64,000 nt of DNA from Paraburkholderia adhaesiva (GTDB taxonomy: Bacteria > Pseudomonadota > Gammaproteobacteria > Burkholderiales > Burkholderiaceae). Both the position numbers and the translations under genes were made by a program. Below are positions 45,631 to 58,901 of this stretch, piece after piece; positions within the stretch are counted from its first letter, which is position 1, and each line of letters begins with the position of its first letter. The stretch covers positions 2,828,501-2,892,500 of the forward strand of contig NZ_JAJEJQ010000001.1 in the NCBI RefSeq assembly GCF_021390575.1, read 5' to 3'. The notes under the pieces are model-generated. The model was not told where the DNA came from, did no database searches, and was given only the letters and a program-made list of their open reading frames with translations.

Positions 45631-45833
45631 GTTTTTGCGCTCCGCTTTGCGGCAAGATCGCCGTACCTGTCCCACTAATTCCTGATCGGCGCATTTCCCC
45701 AGAGCGCGCAACGCGCAATCACCGGGGAGCCAACCCGCAGCCCGCGCAGTCTATCGCGCCATATCCGTCCACGACCTTGCACCTTCCGGGGTAACTGCTA
45801 AACCGATTGCTCGCACATGGCGTTAACCGCATG

Positions 45834-46215
45834 TCAGTCGCCATTGGTCGTGGCGTCCTCGCCGGACCAGGAACCCAAGTTCAATGTTTCCCTCTCTGGG
45901 GTAACCGGGTGATCCGACAGGAAAGCTGGCAGGCCGTTGTCGGCTTCACGTTCCAGATGCGACGCAGAGAAAAAGCCGCCACCCGTCGCTGCGCAGGCCG
46001 CTTGCCTCCAGATACTTCGCTCCGCGCAGGTCGGTAACGCGCTCCATATCACGACCGTAGGACAGCGATACGAGTTGCCCCGCCAGCGACGACACATTAC
46101 CCAGTCCCAGGTCCATGCCAAATATCCTGGCGATGGTCGTTGATACCGAGATTGCGCACAAGCTGCTTGAGTGGGTCGTGGCCCGCCATGTCCGCGTTTT
46201 CGTGCGCCATCTCAC
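45834..46215 (-). pseudogene. decayed M48-type metallopeptidase relic
   Basis: Pieces of an M48 peptidase can be read in three minus-strand frames. The first, near 46115-46215, is MAHENADMAGHDPLKQLVRNLGI, where the HExxH zinc motif has become HENAD. The next, around 46010-46110, is LVSLSYGRDMERVTDLRGAKY, resembling the YSRxxExxAD helix. The last, ending at 45834, is HLEREADNGLPAFLSDHPVT. At least two frameshifts and the loss of the N-terminal part show it is dead. It lies on the chromosomal side of attR. Confidence 0.55.
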
Positions 46216-46293
46216 CCGCAGCGAGGCCGCTGCGGTAGCGCGACACCCCTCTGCTATAGTCTCCTCATCCCCTTTTTCTGACTTTCGCGACGC

Positions 46294-47613
46294 GTGGACC
46301 AAATCCCGTTATGGGCGCAGATTAGCGCCGTTTTCGTCCTCCTGGTCTGCTCCAGCTTCTTCTCGATCTCCGAAACGGCGATGATGGCACTCAACCGCCA
46401 TCGACTGAAACACCTCGCCAACCAGGGGGCACTCGGCGCGAAGACGACGCAAAAGCTCCTCGGACGAACCGATCTGCTGCTCACCGTCATCCTGATCGGC
46501 AACAACCTGTTCAACACGATCATCCCGGTCCTCACCACCTCGATCGCGCTGCACACGTTCGGCCATGACAATCTCGTGCTCTCGATCGCGACCGGTCTTG
46601 TCGCATTCCTGATCATCGTGTTCGCGGAGATCACGCCGAAGATCGTCGGCGCAACGTTTCCGGAAAAAATCGCCCTGCCCGCGAGCCTCCTGATCGCGCC
46701 GCTCATGCGCGTGACGAAGCCCGTCGTGTGGTTCGTGAACCAGTTCGCGAACGGCCTCCTGCGCCTGTTGCATATCAACACGAGCAAAGGGCGCGACCTG
46801 CGCCTCTCGACCGACGAACTGCGCACCATCGTGCTCGAATCGGGCAGCTTCATGCCGACCAAGCACCGCAGCATCCTGATGAACCTGTTCGACCTCGAGA
46901 ACATCACCGTCGACGACGTCATGATCCCGCGCCGCCGCATCGAGGCGCTCGACTTCGAGGCACCGCTCGAAGATATCCTGCATCAGCTGGAAACCTGCTA
47001 TCACAACAAGTTAATCGTCTATCAAGGCGACATCGACCGCGTGCTTGGCGTCCTGCACGTGCGCAAGACACTGTCCGCCCTGCACAACCAGGAACTGGAG
47101 CGCGAGACGCTGCGTGAACTGCTCGCCGAGCCGTACTTCGTGCCGACCGGCACGCCCGTGTTCCAGCAACTTCAGTACTTCCAGGAAAGCCGCCATCGCA
47201 TCGCGCTCGTCGTGAACGAATACGGCGAGATGGAAGGTCTCGTCACGCCGGAAGACATCATCGAGGAACTGATCGGCGAATTCACGACGACGATGCCGCG
47301 CAGCGGTGCCGGCCGCGGCGGCTGGAACGAGGACGGCGAATGCATCGTGGCCGGCAGTATGCCGTTGCGAGAACTGAATCGCTGGTTGCACCTGACGCTC
47401 CCCACCGACGGGCCGAAGACACTCAACGGCCTGATCCTCGAAGTGCTCGAGGAGATTCCGGAAGGCGACGTGTGCCTGCAGATCGGCGACGTGAAGCTCG
47501 AAGTGCTGCGCAGCGACGATCAGGGCGTGCGCACCGTGAAACTTTTCAAGCCCGGCGCGAAGCCGCGCGCGAGCACGCTGAAAAAAGCCAGGAACCGCCT
47601 GCCGGGCCGTTAG
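46294..47613 (+). CDS. HlyC/CorC-family (CNNM-type) membrane protein with CBS domains
   Basis: This 439-residue inner-membrane protein begins with a DUF21/CNNM transmembrane domain: helices around residues 4-24, 60-85, 95-115 and 130-150, with SSFFSISETAMMALNRHRL and ILIGNNLFNTIIPVLTT. Two CBS domains follow (DVMIPRRRIEALDFE ... VLGVLHVRKTL; IALVVNEYGEMEGLVTPED) and then a CorC_HlyC C-terminal domain (LNRWLHLTLPTDGPKTLNGL). Related proteins are implicated in Mg/Co efflux or homeostasis. The GTG at 46294 is the only start near the conserved N-terminus; no clear ribosome site is visible. TATAGT at 46254-46259 may be its -10. Confidence 0.85.
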   Translation: MDQIPLWAQISAVFVLLVCSSFFSISETAMMALNRHRLKHLANQGALGAKTTQKLLGRTDLLLTVILIGNNLFNTIIPVLTTSIALHTFGHDNLVLSIATGLVAFLIIVFAEITPKIVGATFPEKIALPASLLIAPLMRVTKPVVWFVNQFANGLLRLLHINTSKGRDLRLSTDELRTIVLESGSFMPTKHRSILMNLFDLENITVDDVMIPRRRIEALDFEAPLEDILHQLETCYHNKLIVYQGDIDRVLGVLHVRKTLSALHNQELERETLRELLAEPYFVPTGTPVFQQLQYFQESRHRIALVVNEYGEMEGLVTPEDIIEELIGEFTTTMPRSGAGRGGWNEDGECIVAGSMPLRELNRWLHLTLPTDGPKTLNGLILEVLEEIPEGDVCLQIGDVKLEVLRSDDQGVRTVKLFKPGAKPRASTLKKARNRLPGR

Positions 47614-47689
47614 CCATCCGGCCGAATAGCGCGCGAATCGCGTGTCGTTCGATGATGGAACCGTTTCTTCTTCGAGGCGGCTCCATCCG

Positions 47690-48973
47690 ATGATTCCCCT
47701 TCCTTATCGCACGGCGTCGCGCCACCCGTGTGCCGCCGCACAAGCAGCGGCGAGTGGTGGTGGCGTGCCACGTCCCGCGTCGTTCGCAAAGCCCACCGCT
47801 GCGCCCGCCGACGACGCCCCCGCCGTGCGCCTGCTCACCGAAACGCTTGGCGAAGCAGCGCGCCGCAATGCGTCCGATCTCCACATCGAGCCACTCGAGC
47901 ACGGCTGGCGCATCCGGCTACGGATCGATGGCGTGCTGCACGAGATGATGCGGCCGCCCGCCCATCTACGCGATGCGTTCATCACGCGCGTCAAGGTGCT
48001 CGCGCGCATGGATATCGCGGAGCGGCGCATTCCGCTCGACGGTCGCCTGCGGCTCGCACCGCCTCACCTCGGCCAGCCCGCCGAAGACTATCGCGTGAAC
48101 TCGCTGCCTACGCTGTTTGGTGAAAAGCTCGTGCTGCGGCGGCTCGAAACACTGCCCGAAGACCTCACGCTCGCGGCGCTCGGACTCGACGAGGCGCAGC
48201 GGCAGACCGTCGCCGACGCGATTCGCGCGCCGCACGGTCTCGTCCTCGTGACAGGCCCGACGGGCAGCGGCAAGACGCTTTCGCTCTACTGCTTCCTGCA
48301 GATGCTCAACGAAGACTCGCGCAATCTTTGCTCGGTGGAAGATCCCGCCGAGATCCAGCTCGCGGGCATCAACCAGGTCAACGTGCGTGAGAAGGCCGGA
48401 CTCACGTTCGCCGTCGCGCTGCGCGCACTGCTGCGTCAGGATCCGGACGTCATCATGATCGGGGAGATCCGCGACGAGGAAACCGCCAGCGTCGCGGTGC
48501 AAGCGGCGCAGACGGGACACCTCGTACTCTCGACTCTGCACACCAACGACGCACCTTCGGCGGCGGCGCGTCTGATCGACATTGGCGTTGAGCCTTATAA
48601 CCTCGCGGGCGCGCTGCGGCTCGTCACCGCACAGCGACTCGTGCGCCGGCTGTGCCCGCTGTGTCGCGTGCCAGCCCGAGAACCCGCCGCGACGTTGCGC
48701 GCAGCTGGGCTCGACGGCAATCAGGAGACCTACGCTGCGGGTGGCTGCGAAGCATGTCACGGCATCGGGTATCGCGGGCGGGTCGGTATCCACGAGATCA
48801 TGCCGGTGTCGGAGGCGATACGCGAACGGATCGTCGCCAAGCAAGGCGCACACGCCATCGCGCAGCAAGCGCGCGCGGACGGTGCAGCGACGCTGCGCGA
48901 AGCGGCGCTCGAGCGAGTTCGCGACGGCACGACGAGTCTTGCCGAAGCACTCTCGGCCACGGATTCGGCATGA
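47690..48973 (+). CDS. pilB: type IV pilus / type II secretion assembly ATPase (PilB/GspE-like)
   Basis: This 427-residue hexameric motor ATPase powers pilus or pseudopilus assembly. Motifs present are LHIEPLEHGWRIRLRIDG (N2 domain), Walker A GPTGSGKT (Lys195), the Asp box VEDPAEIQLAGINQVNV, Walker B DVIMIGEIRDEETA, the His box LVLSTLHTNDA and a tetracysteine zinc site (CPLC ... CEAC). It is about 140 residues shorter than typical PilB because it lacks the N1 domain. ATG 47690 starts the conserved part. The stop overlaps the pilC start in ATGA. PilB versus GspE cannot be decided from sequence alone; the pilC-pilD context favours pilus. Confidence 0.88.
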   Translation: MIPLPYRTASRHPCAAAQAAASGGGVPRPASFAKPTAAPADDAPAVRLLTETLGEAARRNASDLHIEPLEHGWRIRLRIDGVLHEMMRPPAHLRDAFITRVKVLARMDIAERRIPLDGRLRLAPPHLGQPAEDYRVNSLPTLFGEKLVLRRLETLPEDLTLAALGLDEAQRQTVADAIRAPHGLVLVTGPTGSGKTLSLYCFLQMLNEDSRNLCSVEDPAEIQLAGINQVNVREKAGLTFAVALRALLRQDPDVIMIGEIRDEETASVAVQAAQTGHLVLSTLHTNDAPSAAARLIDIGVEPYNLAGALRLVTAQRLVRRLCPLCRVPAREPAATLRAAGLDGNQETYAAGGCEACHGIGYRGRVGIHEIMPVSEAIRERIVAKQGAHAIAQQARADGAATLREAALERVRDGTTSLAEALSATDSA

Positions 48974-50196
48974 CACCCGCGGCCGTCAAACTGGATCGAG
49001 CGCCCCCCGAATGGCGCTTCGCCTGGCGAGGCGTCGACGCAACGGGCGCGCAAAAGCGCGGCACGCTGATCGCGATAGACGCCGCGTCCGCCCGGCAGGC
49101 GCTCAAGCGCGAACGCATCACCCTCACGACCCTCACACGGCAACGAGCGGCACCGGACCCGCGCGCCAGCCCCACCGATATCACCCGCTTCACGCGTCAA
49201 CTATCGAGCCTCTTGCGCGCCGGCCTGCCGCTTGCACCCGCGCTCGACCTGCTCGCGCAGTCTCCCGGGCCGCAAGGCATGCCACGCATTGTGGGCATGC
49301 TCGCACGCGATATCACCGCGGGCATGCGGTTTTCCGATTCGCTCGCTCGTCACCCAGAACGCTTCGGCGCACTCTATTGCCAACTAGTCGCAGTCGGCGA
49401 GGCATCGGGCGCGCTGGCTGCCGTCCTCGCCCGCATCGCCGACGACCGCGAGCGCGCCGCCGCGCAGCGCTCCAAAGTTCGCGCCGCGCTCACCTATCCG
49501 GTCGCCGTACTGCTGCTTGCCGTCGCGATCACGGCGGCGTTACTGATCTGGGTCGTCCCGACGTTCAAGCAGATATTCGACGGATTCGGCGCCGCTCTGC
49601 CGGCACCCACGCAGTTCGTGCTGATGCTGTCCGCCGGAGCCGCACGCTGGAGCATGCCGGCGGCCGCCTGCTGCGCAATGGTCGTGTTCGCGACGCGCAG
49701 CGTGCTGCGCCATTTCGCACGCGCCCGCATCGCCTTTGGCCGCCTTCTGCTGAAATTGCCGCTCGCCGGCTCGCTGCTCACCGCGTTGTGCGCCGCGCGC
49801 TGGAGCCGGGCCCTTGGTACGCTGCTCACCGCGGGCACCCCACTCGCCGACGCGTTCGTTTCGCTCACCCACGCCAGCGGCAATGCATTTTTCGACCATG
49901 CGAGCGCGGGCATCAGCGCACGCCTGCGGCACGGCGAACGTCTCGCTGCCGCCATGCGCGCGGCCGGCTGCTTTCCCGCCGATGTGATCCAGCCGGTTGC
50001 CGTCGCTGAAGAATCCGGCGCGCTCGACACAATGCTGCTCGACGTCGCCTCGCTCGCCGACCGTCAGGTTGACGAAAAGATCGGGTTGCTTTCGAGTTTG
50101 TGCGAGCCGCTAGTAATTGTGGTGCTCGGCGCACTGGTTGGTGGGCTCGTCGTCGCGATGTATCTTCCCATCATTCAACTCGGCAACGTGGTGTAG
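48970..50196 (+). CDS. pilC: type IV pilus assembly inner-membrane platform protein (PilC/GspF-like)
   Basis: This 408-residue platform protein has two T2SSF domains. The first reads TRFTRQLSSLLRAGLPLAPAL ... GALYCQLVAVGEASGAL and the second RWSRALGTLLTAGTPLADAF ... VAEESGALDTMLLDVA, each followed by hydrophobic helices (AVLLLAVAITAALLIWVVP; PLVIVVLGALVGGLVVAMYLP). It anchors the PilB motor at the inner membrane. The start overlaps the pilB stop. pilD follows 27 bp later. Confidence 0.92.
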   Translation: MTPAAVKLDRAPPEWRFAWRGVDATGAQKRGTLIAIDAASARQALKRERITLTTLTRQRAAPDPRASPTDITRFTRQLSSLLRAGLPLAPALDLLAQSPGPQGMPRIVGMLARDITAGMRFSDSLARHPERFGALYCQLVAVGEASGALAAVLARIADDRERAAAQRSKVRAALTYPVAVLLLAVAITAALLIWVVPTFKQIFDGFGAALPAPTQFVLMLSAGAARWSMPAAACCAMVVFATRSVLRHFARARIAFGRLLLKLPLAGSLLTALCAARWSRALGTLLTAGTPLADAFVSLTHASGNAFFDHASAGISARLRHGERLAAAMRAAGCFPADVIQPVAVAEESGALDTMLLDVASLADRQVDEKIGLLSSLCEPLVIVVLGALVGGLVVAMYLPIIQLGNVV

Positions 50197-50223
50197 CATC
50201 GCTGCCAGATTCCTATACTGCTT

Positions 50224-51129
50224 ATGCCCGTTCATATTCCATCCACTGCGAGTCTCGCAACGCCCGACGCGCTCGGCATGCTGCCGCCCGCCCTGACGAT
50301 GGGCTTTGCGATCGTCCTTGGGCTCATCGTCGGCAGTTTCCTGAACGTCGTGGTACATCGCCTGCCGCTCATGCTCGAGCGCGCGTGGCGCGCCGACGCC
50401 GCCGAGGCGAACGGCCAGCTCTTCACCGACGACGGCCTACCCGAGCGCTACAACCTGTGGCTCCCCCGCAGCGCCTGCCCGCACTGCGGCCACGTACTCA
50501 GGGCTTGGGAAAACATTCCTGTAATCAGCTGGCTCGCGTTGCGCGGGCGCTGTTCCCACTGCCACGCACGCGTGAGCGTGCGCTATCCGCTCATCGAACT
50601 CGCGGGCGCGATCTGTGCGGTAATCGCGCTGATCGTGTTCGGCCCTTCGGGCAAGGCGCTAGCCGCGTTCATACTGTGCGCGGCGCTCATTGCGGCCAGT
50701 GCGATCGATCTCGAACACCAGATGCTTTACGACGAAATCACGCAGCCGCTCCTCTGGGGTGGATTGATCGTGAATCTGTCCGGCACATTCGTCAGTCTGC
50801 ACGAGGCCGTGATCGGTGCCGTCGCGGGTTATCTCGCGCTCTGGTGCGTCTACTGGCTGTTCCGGCTGTTGCGTGGCATCGAGGGCATGGGCCAGGGCGA
50901 TTTCAAATTGCTCGCGGCGCTTGGCGCATGGCTCGGCTGGGGCGCGCTGCCGCAGATCGTCGTGATCGCCGCCGTCGCGGGCGCAGTGATCGGGCTCACG
51001 GCGACGCTGACCGGGCGCATGCGTTTCGAAGAGCCGCTGCCGTTCGGACCATATCTTGCCGCGGGCGCGCTCGTCACGCTCTTCGTCGGCACACCTTTCT
51101 CGCCGTCCTATGTAGCGTGGGGGAACTGA
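50224..51129 (+). CDS. pilD: prepilin leader peptidase / N-methyltransferase
   Basis: This 301-residue bitopic aspartyl protease removes leader peptides from prepilins and methylates the new N-terminus. Visible are an N-terminal membrane helix with IVGSFLNVVVHRLP, a cytoplasmic zinc-type loop with CPHCGH and CSHCHARV, and the two catalytic aspartates, in SAIDLEHQMLYDEIT and in GMGQGDFKLLAALGAWLG. Seven to eight hydrophobic helices follow the family pattern. It closes the pilB-pilC-pilD cluster. Confidence 0.95.
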   Translation: MPVHIPSTASLATPDALGMLPPALTMGFAIVLGLIVGSFLNVVVHRLPLMLERAWRADAAEANGQLFTDDGLPERYNLWLPRSACPHCGHVLRAWENIPVISWLALRGRCSHCHARVSVRYPLIELAGAICAVIALIVFGPSGKALAAFILCAALIAASAIDLEHQMLYDEITQPLLWGGLIVNLSGTFVSLHEAVIGAVAGYLALWCVYWLFRLLRGIEGMGQGDFKLLAALGAWLGWGALPQIVVIAAVAGAVIGLTATLTGRMRFEEPLPFGPYLAAGALVTLFVGTPFSPSYVAWGN

Positions 51130-51132
51130 TCG

Positions 51133-51756
51133 ATGTTCCTGGTCGGACTCACAGGAGGCATAGGCAGCGGCAAGTCGACCGTGGCAGATCTGTTCGCCGC
51201 ACGCGGCGTGCCTGTCGTCGATACCGACGTAATTGCCCATCAGATCACGGCGCCCCAAGGCGTTGCGATGCCAGAGATCCGCGAAAAATTCGGCTCCGAA
51301 TTCGTCGCACCCGATGGCTCGATGGACCGCACCCGCATGCGCGCTCTGGTCTTCAGCGACGAATCCGCGCGCAAACGGCTGGAAGCGATCACGCACCCGC
51401 TGATACGGTCGGAAACCGAGCGGGCTTCGCGCGCCGCCCGCGGCCCCTACGTAATCGTCGTAGTGCCGCTTCTCGTGGAATCGGGTACGTGGAAGGCACG
51501 CGTCGACCGTGTGCTCGGTGTCGACTGCAGCGTCGAAACGCAGATCGCCCGCGTAATGAAACGCAACGGCTTCACGCGCGAGCAGGTGCTGGCCATCATC
51601 GCTCGCCAGGCCACGCGTGAAGCGCGTCTTGCCGCGGCCGACGACGTCGTCGTCAACGACGGCGCGTCTCTCGAATCACTCTCAAGCGATGTAGACACGC
51701 TGCATGCGCAGTACGTTGCTCTCGCGAAGGCGCAAGAGACAAACCCGCCCGGCTGA
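51133..51756 (+). CDS. coaE: dephospho-CoA kinase
   Basis: CoaE phosphorylates the 3'-hydroxyl of dephospho-CoA, the last step of coenzyme A synthesis. The 207-residue protein has the P-loop [12 protein letters not shown] (residues 5-16), [10 protein letters not shown] and [10 protein letters not shown], with the lid containing [20 protein letters not shown]. It follows pilD by 3 bp, the conserved pilD-coaE-zapD-yacG order of proteobacteria. Confidence 0.95.
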   Translation: MFLVGLTGGIGSGKSTVADLFAARGVPVVDTDVIAHQITAPQGVAMPEIREKFGSEFVAPDGSMDRTRMRALVFSDESARKRLEAITHPLIRSETERASRAARGPYVIVVVPLLVESGTWKARVDRVLGVDCSVETQIARVMKRNGFTREQVLAIIARQATREARLAAADDVVVNDGASLESLSSDVDTLHAQYVALAKAQETNPPG

Positions 51757-51779
51757 ACACCGGCAAGCGCGACAGATAA

Positions 51780-52712
<933 letters not shown>

Positions 52713-52767
52713 CGCCTCGCGGGCTGATTTTCACCAACGCGTCGCGAACCGAATACCGTTCGATCGA

Positions 52768-52962
52768 ATGATTACTGCTGTCAAATGTCCGACTTGTGGC
52801 AAAGAAGTCCGCTGGGTGCCTGAAAACCGGTTCCGGCCGTTCTGTTCCGAACGTTGCAAGCAGATGGACCTCGGCGCCTGGGCCGCCGAAAAGTACCGCA
52901 TCGGCGGTAACGACGAAGAGACGCCGCCCGAGGACGCACCGCCCACGGATACGCGTCAGTAA
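52768..52962 (+). CDS. yacG: DNA gyrase inhibitor YacG
   Basis: YacG is a small zinc protein that binds GyrB and inhibits gyrase. The 64-residue protein has the family four-cysteine site, [10 protein letters not shown] and [15 protein letters not shown], and an acidic disordered tail. It follows zapD, as in the conserved cluster, and a bidirectional terminator lies 22 bp downstream. Confidence 0.93.
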   Translation: MITAVKCPTCGKEVRWVPENRFRPFCSERCKQMDLGAWAAEKYRIGGNDEETPPEDAPPTDTRQ

Positions 52963-52983
52963 GCGAAAAAACGAACGAGCAAT

Positions 52984-53020
52984 AAAAAAACCGCTGCGCG
53001 ATTCACGCAGCGGTTTTTTT
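52984..53020. terminator. bidirectional terminator between yacG and mutT
   Basis: Seven A residues, stem CCGCTGCG, loop CGATTCA, CGCAGCGG and seven T residues; symmetric, so it serves both convergent operons. Confidence 0.92.
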
Positions 53021-53024
53021 CGCC

Positions 53025-53447
53025 TCACCCGGCGGCCAGCCACTCCAGGACCGGAATGGTGGCCGGCAGAAGCGGTTCGACGCTCGCCGGCAGCGACTGC
53101 CAGACGAACGCCTGTCCCTCGCGTCCGTGCGGTTCGCCGCTCCACTCAGTCACCTTGCAGAAGTAAAGGCGCACATAGGCATGCGGATAGTCGTGTTCGA
53201 GCGTGTGCCACAGGTGGCACGCCTTCACGTCGATGCCGAGTTCCTCGTGCAGTTCGCGCGCGAGCGCCGCCTCGATCGACTCGCCCACCTCCAGCTTGCC
53301 GCCCGGAAACTCCCAGTACCCGGCGTAGGGTTTGCCTTCCGGGCGTTGCGCCAGCAGATAGCGGCCGTCCGGCTGCACGATCACGCCGACCGCCACCTCG
53401 GTGACGGGCCGCATCTGCGCCGATCCAGCCTCGGAAGCCCCGCTCAT
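53025..53447 (-). CDS. mutT: 8-oxo-dGTP diphosphatase (NUDIX, MutT-like)
   Basis: This 140-residue NUDIX hydrolase has the complete box GGKLEVGESIEAAL followed by ARELHEELGI, and the N-terminal strand VTEVAVGVIVQPDGRYLLAQ. It is expected to cleave 8-oxo-dGTP and prevent A:T to C:G mutation. The start at 53447 overlaps the DUF815 gene stop. The conserved position between DUF815 and yacG favours MutT over other NUDIX enzymes. Confidence 0.88.
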   Translation of the reverse strand: MSGASEAGSAQMRPVTEVAVGVIVQPDGRYLLAQRPEGKPYAGYWEFPGGKLEVGESIEAALARELHEELGIDVKACHLWHTLEHDYPHAYVRLYFCKVTEWSGEPHGREGQAFVWQSLPASVEPLLPATIPVLEWLAAG

Positions 53448-54316
53448 GCGCTTTGCACCTTCTTGCCCGACCAGTCGCGCGCGAACTGCCACGCGACGCG
53501 GCCCGAGCGCGAACCGCGTTCCAGCGCCCAGACGAGCGCATCGCCGCGCGCGGCTTCGACTTCGGCGTCACCGCACCCGAAGTGGCGCAGCCAATGGCCG
53601 ACGATCGTCAGATAGTCGTCCTGCTTGAACGGATAGAAGCTCACCCACAGGCCAAAGCGCTCGGACAGGGAGATCTTCTCCTCGACCACCTCGCCTGGAT
53701 GGATTTCGCCGTCGGGCATGTGCCTGTACGACTCGTTGTCGCTCATGTACTCGGGCAGCAGATGACGGCGGTTCGACGTCGCATAGATCAGCACGTTGTC
53801 GCCCTGCGCGGCCACCGAGCCGTCCAGCGCCACCTTGAGCGCCTTGTAGCCCGATTCGCCCTCCTCGAACGAGAGGTCGTCGCAGAACACGATGAAGCGC
53901 TCGGGGCGGTCAGCGATCAGATCGACGATATCGCCGAGATCGTGCAGATCGTCCTTGTCGACTTCGATCAGACGCAGGCCATCCTTCGCGTAGGCATTCA
54001 GGCAAGCCTTGATCAGCGACGACTTGCCCGTGCCGCGCGCGCCCGTGAGCAGCACGTTGTTCGCAGGCTTCTTCTGCACGAACTGGCGCGTGTTGCGTTC
54101 GATGAGGTCTTTCTGGCGGTCGATGTTCTGCAGGTCGTCGAGCGAGATAGACGAAACCGCCGGCACCGGCTGCAGATAGCCACGGCCCTGGCGCTTGCGC
54201 CAGCGGAAGGCCACGGCCGCGTTCCAGTCGACGGTGGGTGCGGCCGGCGGCAGCACTGCTTCAAGGCGGCCGAGGAGCGCTTCGGCGCGCGTCAGAAACT
54301 GTTCGAGCTTATCCAT
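53444..54316 (-). CDS. DUF815-family AAA ATPase
   Basis: This 290-residue AAA protein has Walker A in LLTGARGTGKSSLIKA, Walker B in FIVFCDDLSFEEG and a sensor-like stretch LIYATSNRRHLLPEYM (DUF815). Its function is unknown. It ends in an ATGA overlap with mutT and is 17 bp after argJ on the same strand, a frequent arrangement in Burkholderiaceae. Length is typical. Confidence 0.88.
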   Translation of the reverse strand: MDKLEQFLTRAEALLGRLEAVLPPAAPTVDWNAAVAFRWRKRQGRGYLQPVPAVSSISLDDLQNIDRQKDLIERNTRQFVQKKPANNVLLTGARGTGKSSLIKACLNAYAKDGLRLIEVDKDDLHDLGDIVDLIADRPERFIVFCDDLSFEEGESGYKALKVALDGSVAAQGDNVLIYATSNRRHLLPEYMSDNESYRHMPDGEIHPGEVVEEKISLSERFGLWVSFYPFKQDDYLTIVGHWLRHFGCGDAEVEAARGDALVWALERGSRSGRVAWQFARDWSGKKVQSA

Positions 54317-54333
54317 GGGAATCGTGGCTTAAA

Positions 54334-55563
54334 TCAGGAGCGGTAGTCGGCGTTGATGCTCACGTAGTCGTGCGAGAGGTCGCAGGTCCAGACTGTGGCC
54401 TGCGCGTTGCCGCGGCCGAGCAGCACGCGAATCAGGATCTCGCTCTTCTTCATCACGCGCTGGCCGTCCTCCTCGCGGTACGCCGGGTTGCGACCGCCGG
54501 CCTTCGCGACGAGCACGTCGTCGAGATAGAGATCGACCTTGTCGACATCGAGGTCGGTTACGCCCGCGTAGCCGATCGCGGCCAGGATGCGGCCCAGGTT
54601 GGGGTCCGACGCGTAGAAGGCCGTCTTGACGAGCGGCGAGTGGCCAATCGCGTAGGCGATCTGGCGGCACTCGGCAACGTCCTTGCCACCCTCGACCTGC
54701 ACGGTCATGAACTTCGTCGCGCCTTCGCCGTCGCGCACGATCAGTTGCGAAAGCGTCTGCGCCACTTCGGTCACGGCATCGCGCAGCGCCGCGTACGCGG
54801 GCGAGTCCGTCGACGTGACGGCCGGCAGGCTCGACTTGCCCGACGCGATCAGGATGAACGAGTCGTTCGTCGAGGTATCGCCGTCGATGGTGATGCAGTT
54901 GAACGAGCGGTCTGCGACGTACTTCACGAGTTCGTCGAGCACGGGCTGCGCGACGTACGCATCGAACGCGAGGAAGCCCAGCATCGTCGCCATGTTCGGC
55001 TTGATCATGCCCGCGCCCTTGCTGATGCCCGTGAGCGTGACCGTATGCCCGTCGATCGCGACCTGGCGCGACGCGGCCTTCGGCAGTGTGTCGGTCGTCA
55101 TGATCGCCTGCGCGGCGTCATACCAGTTCGCGGCCTGGCGGTTGGCGAGTGCGGCGGGCAGGCCGGCCTTGAGGCGATCGAGCGGCAGCGGCTCCAGAAT
55201 CACCCCCGTCGAGAACGGCAGCACCTGCGAAGACTCGATACCCGCGAGTCGCGCAAGCTCGTCGCAGGTTGCGCGCGCGATCGCGAGGCCCGGCTCGCCC
55301 GTCCCGGCGTTCGCGTTACCCGTGTTGACGACGAGCGCACGAATCCCCTTACCGTTCGCGAGATGCTCGCGGCACACCGTCACCGGCGCGGCGCAAAAGC
55401 GGTTCAGCGTGAACACGCCCGCGACGCTCGCGCCTTCGTCGACGGAAATCACGAGCACGTCCTTGCGGTTCGGCTTGCGGATATTGGCCTCGGCCCAGCC
55501 GAGCGTCACACCGGCGACCGGGTGGAGTTGTGCGGGATCGATCGAGGGGAAATTGACAGCCAT
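54334..55563 (-). CDS. argJ: bifunctional glutamate N-acetyltransferase / ornithine acetyltransferase
   Basis: ArgJ recycles the acetyl group in arginine synthesis, moving it from N-acetylornithine to glutamate. The 409-residue precursor self-cleaves at the Thr of [13 protein letters not shown] to give two subunits. Other conserved segments are [25 protein letters not shown] and [12 protein letters not shown] chose ATG 55563 because the conserved N-terminus ([15 protein letters not shown]) begins there. It lies downstream of secA on the same strand. Confidence 0.95.
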   Translation of the reverse strand: MAVNFPSIDPAQLHPVAGVTLGWAEANIRKPNRKDVLVISVDEGASVAGVFTLNRFCAAPVTVCREHLANGKGIRALVVNTGNANAGTGEPGLAIARATCDELARLAGIESSQVLPFSTGVILEPLPLDRLKAGLPAALANRQAANWYDAAQAIMTTDTLPKAASRQVAIDGHTVTLTGISKGAGMIKPNMATMLGFLAFDAYVAQPVLDELVKYVADRSFNCITIDGDTSTNDSFILIASGKSSLPAVTSTDSPAYAALRDAVTEVAQTLSQLIVRDGEGATKFMTVQVEGGKDVAECRQIAYAIGHSPLVKTAFYASDPNLGRILAAIGYAGVTDLDVDKVDLYLDDVLVAKAGGRNPAYREEDGQRVMKKSEILIRVLLGRGNAQATVWTCDLSHDYVSINADYRS

Positions 55564-55726
55564 GGTAGCGACCTGTCTAAAAGGCAATGCCGGCCAAGGC
55601 GCGTAAGGCCTCACCGGCATTGGGAATCACGAAGGCCGTGCCCGGAAGCGAGGTCCGGGTCACGGAATCAACGGCAGAGCCGCGCGAAGCGAGTGGCGAC
55701 GCGGTTCACGCGCACGCCGTCCGGCA

Positions 55727-58531
<2,805 letters not shown>

Positions 58532-58901
58532 CGGATCGGTGTCGGCGTCGGGGCTTCGACCAGGATTCCTCGCAGGTTTTCGGCGGGGTTTTTGCGCGCG
58601 CTCTCTGCGCTTACCCTGCTCAGCCTGCGGACGCACCCGGTTCGGAAAGACCTCGGCGACTTAAGCCCAAATTAGTGGATTTGAATCGCGCATTTTAGCA
58701 CGCGCCCTCGTGGCCGCCTGTGTCAGTGGCAAGACGCCCTGAGCGCGTGAAATGCCCGCGCGGAAAGCCTCCCGGCCGCTCGCCCCCCATTTGCGGACAA
58801 GTCCTGGCCGAACGACTGGAAGGCGCGTGGGCGCTTGCCGCGCAAGCTACAATGACGACATCTGCATGCGGCGTCGCGTACGCGCCCTTCCTCCTCCTGA
58901 C
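58532..58901. other. divergent intergenic region between secA and the DUF721 gene
   Basis: About 370 bp. It should hold promoters in both directions. I see no strong consensus boxes and no gene that I can support. Confidence 0.4.
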
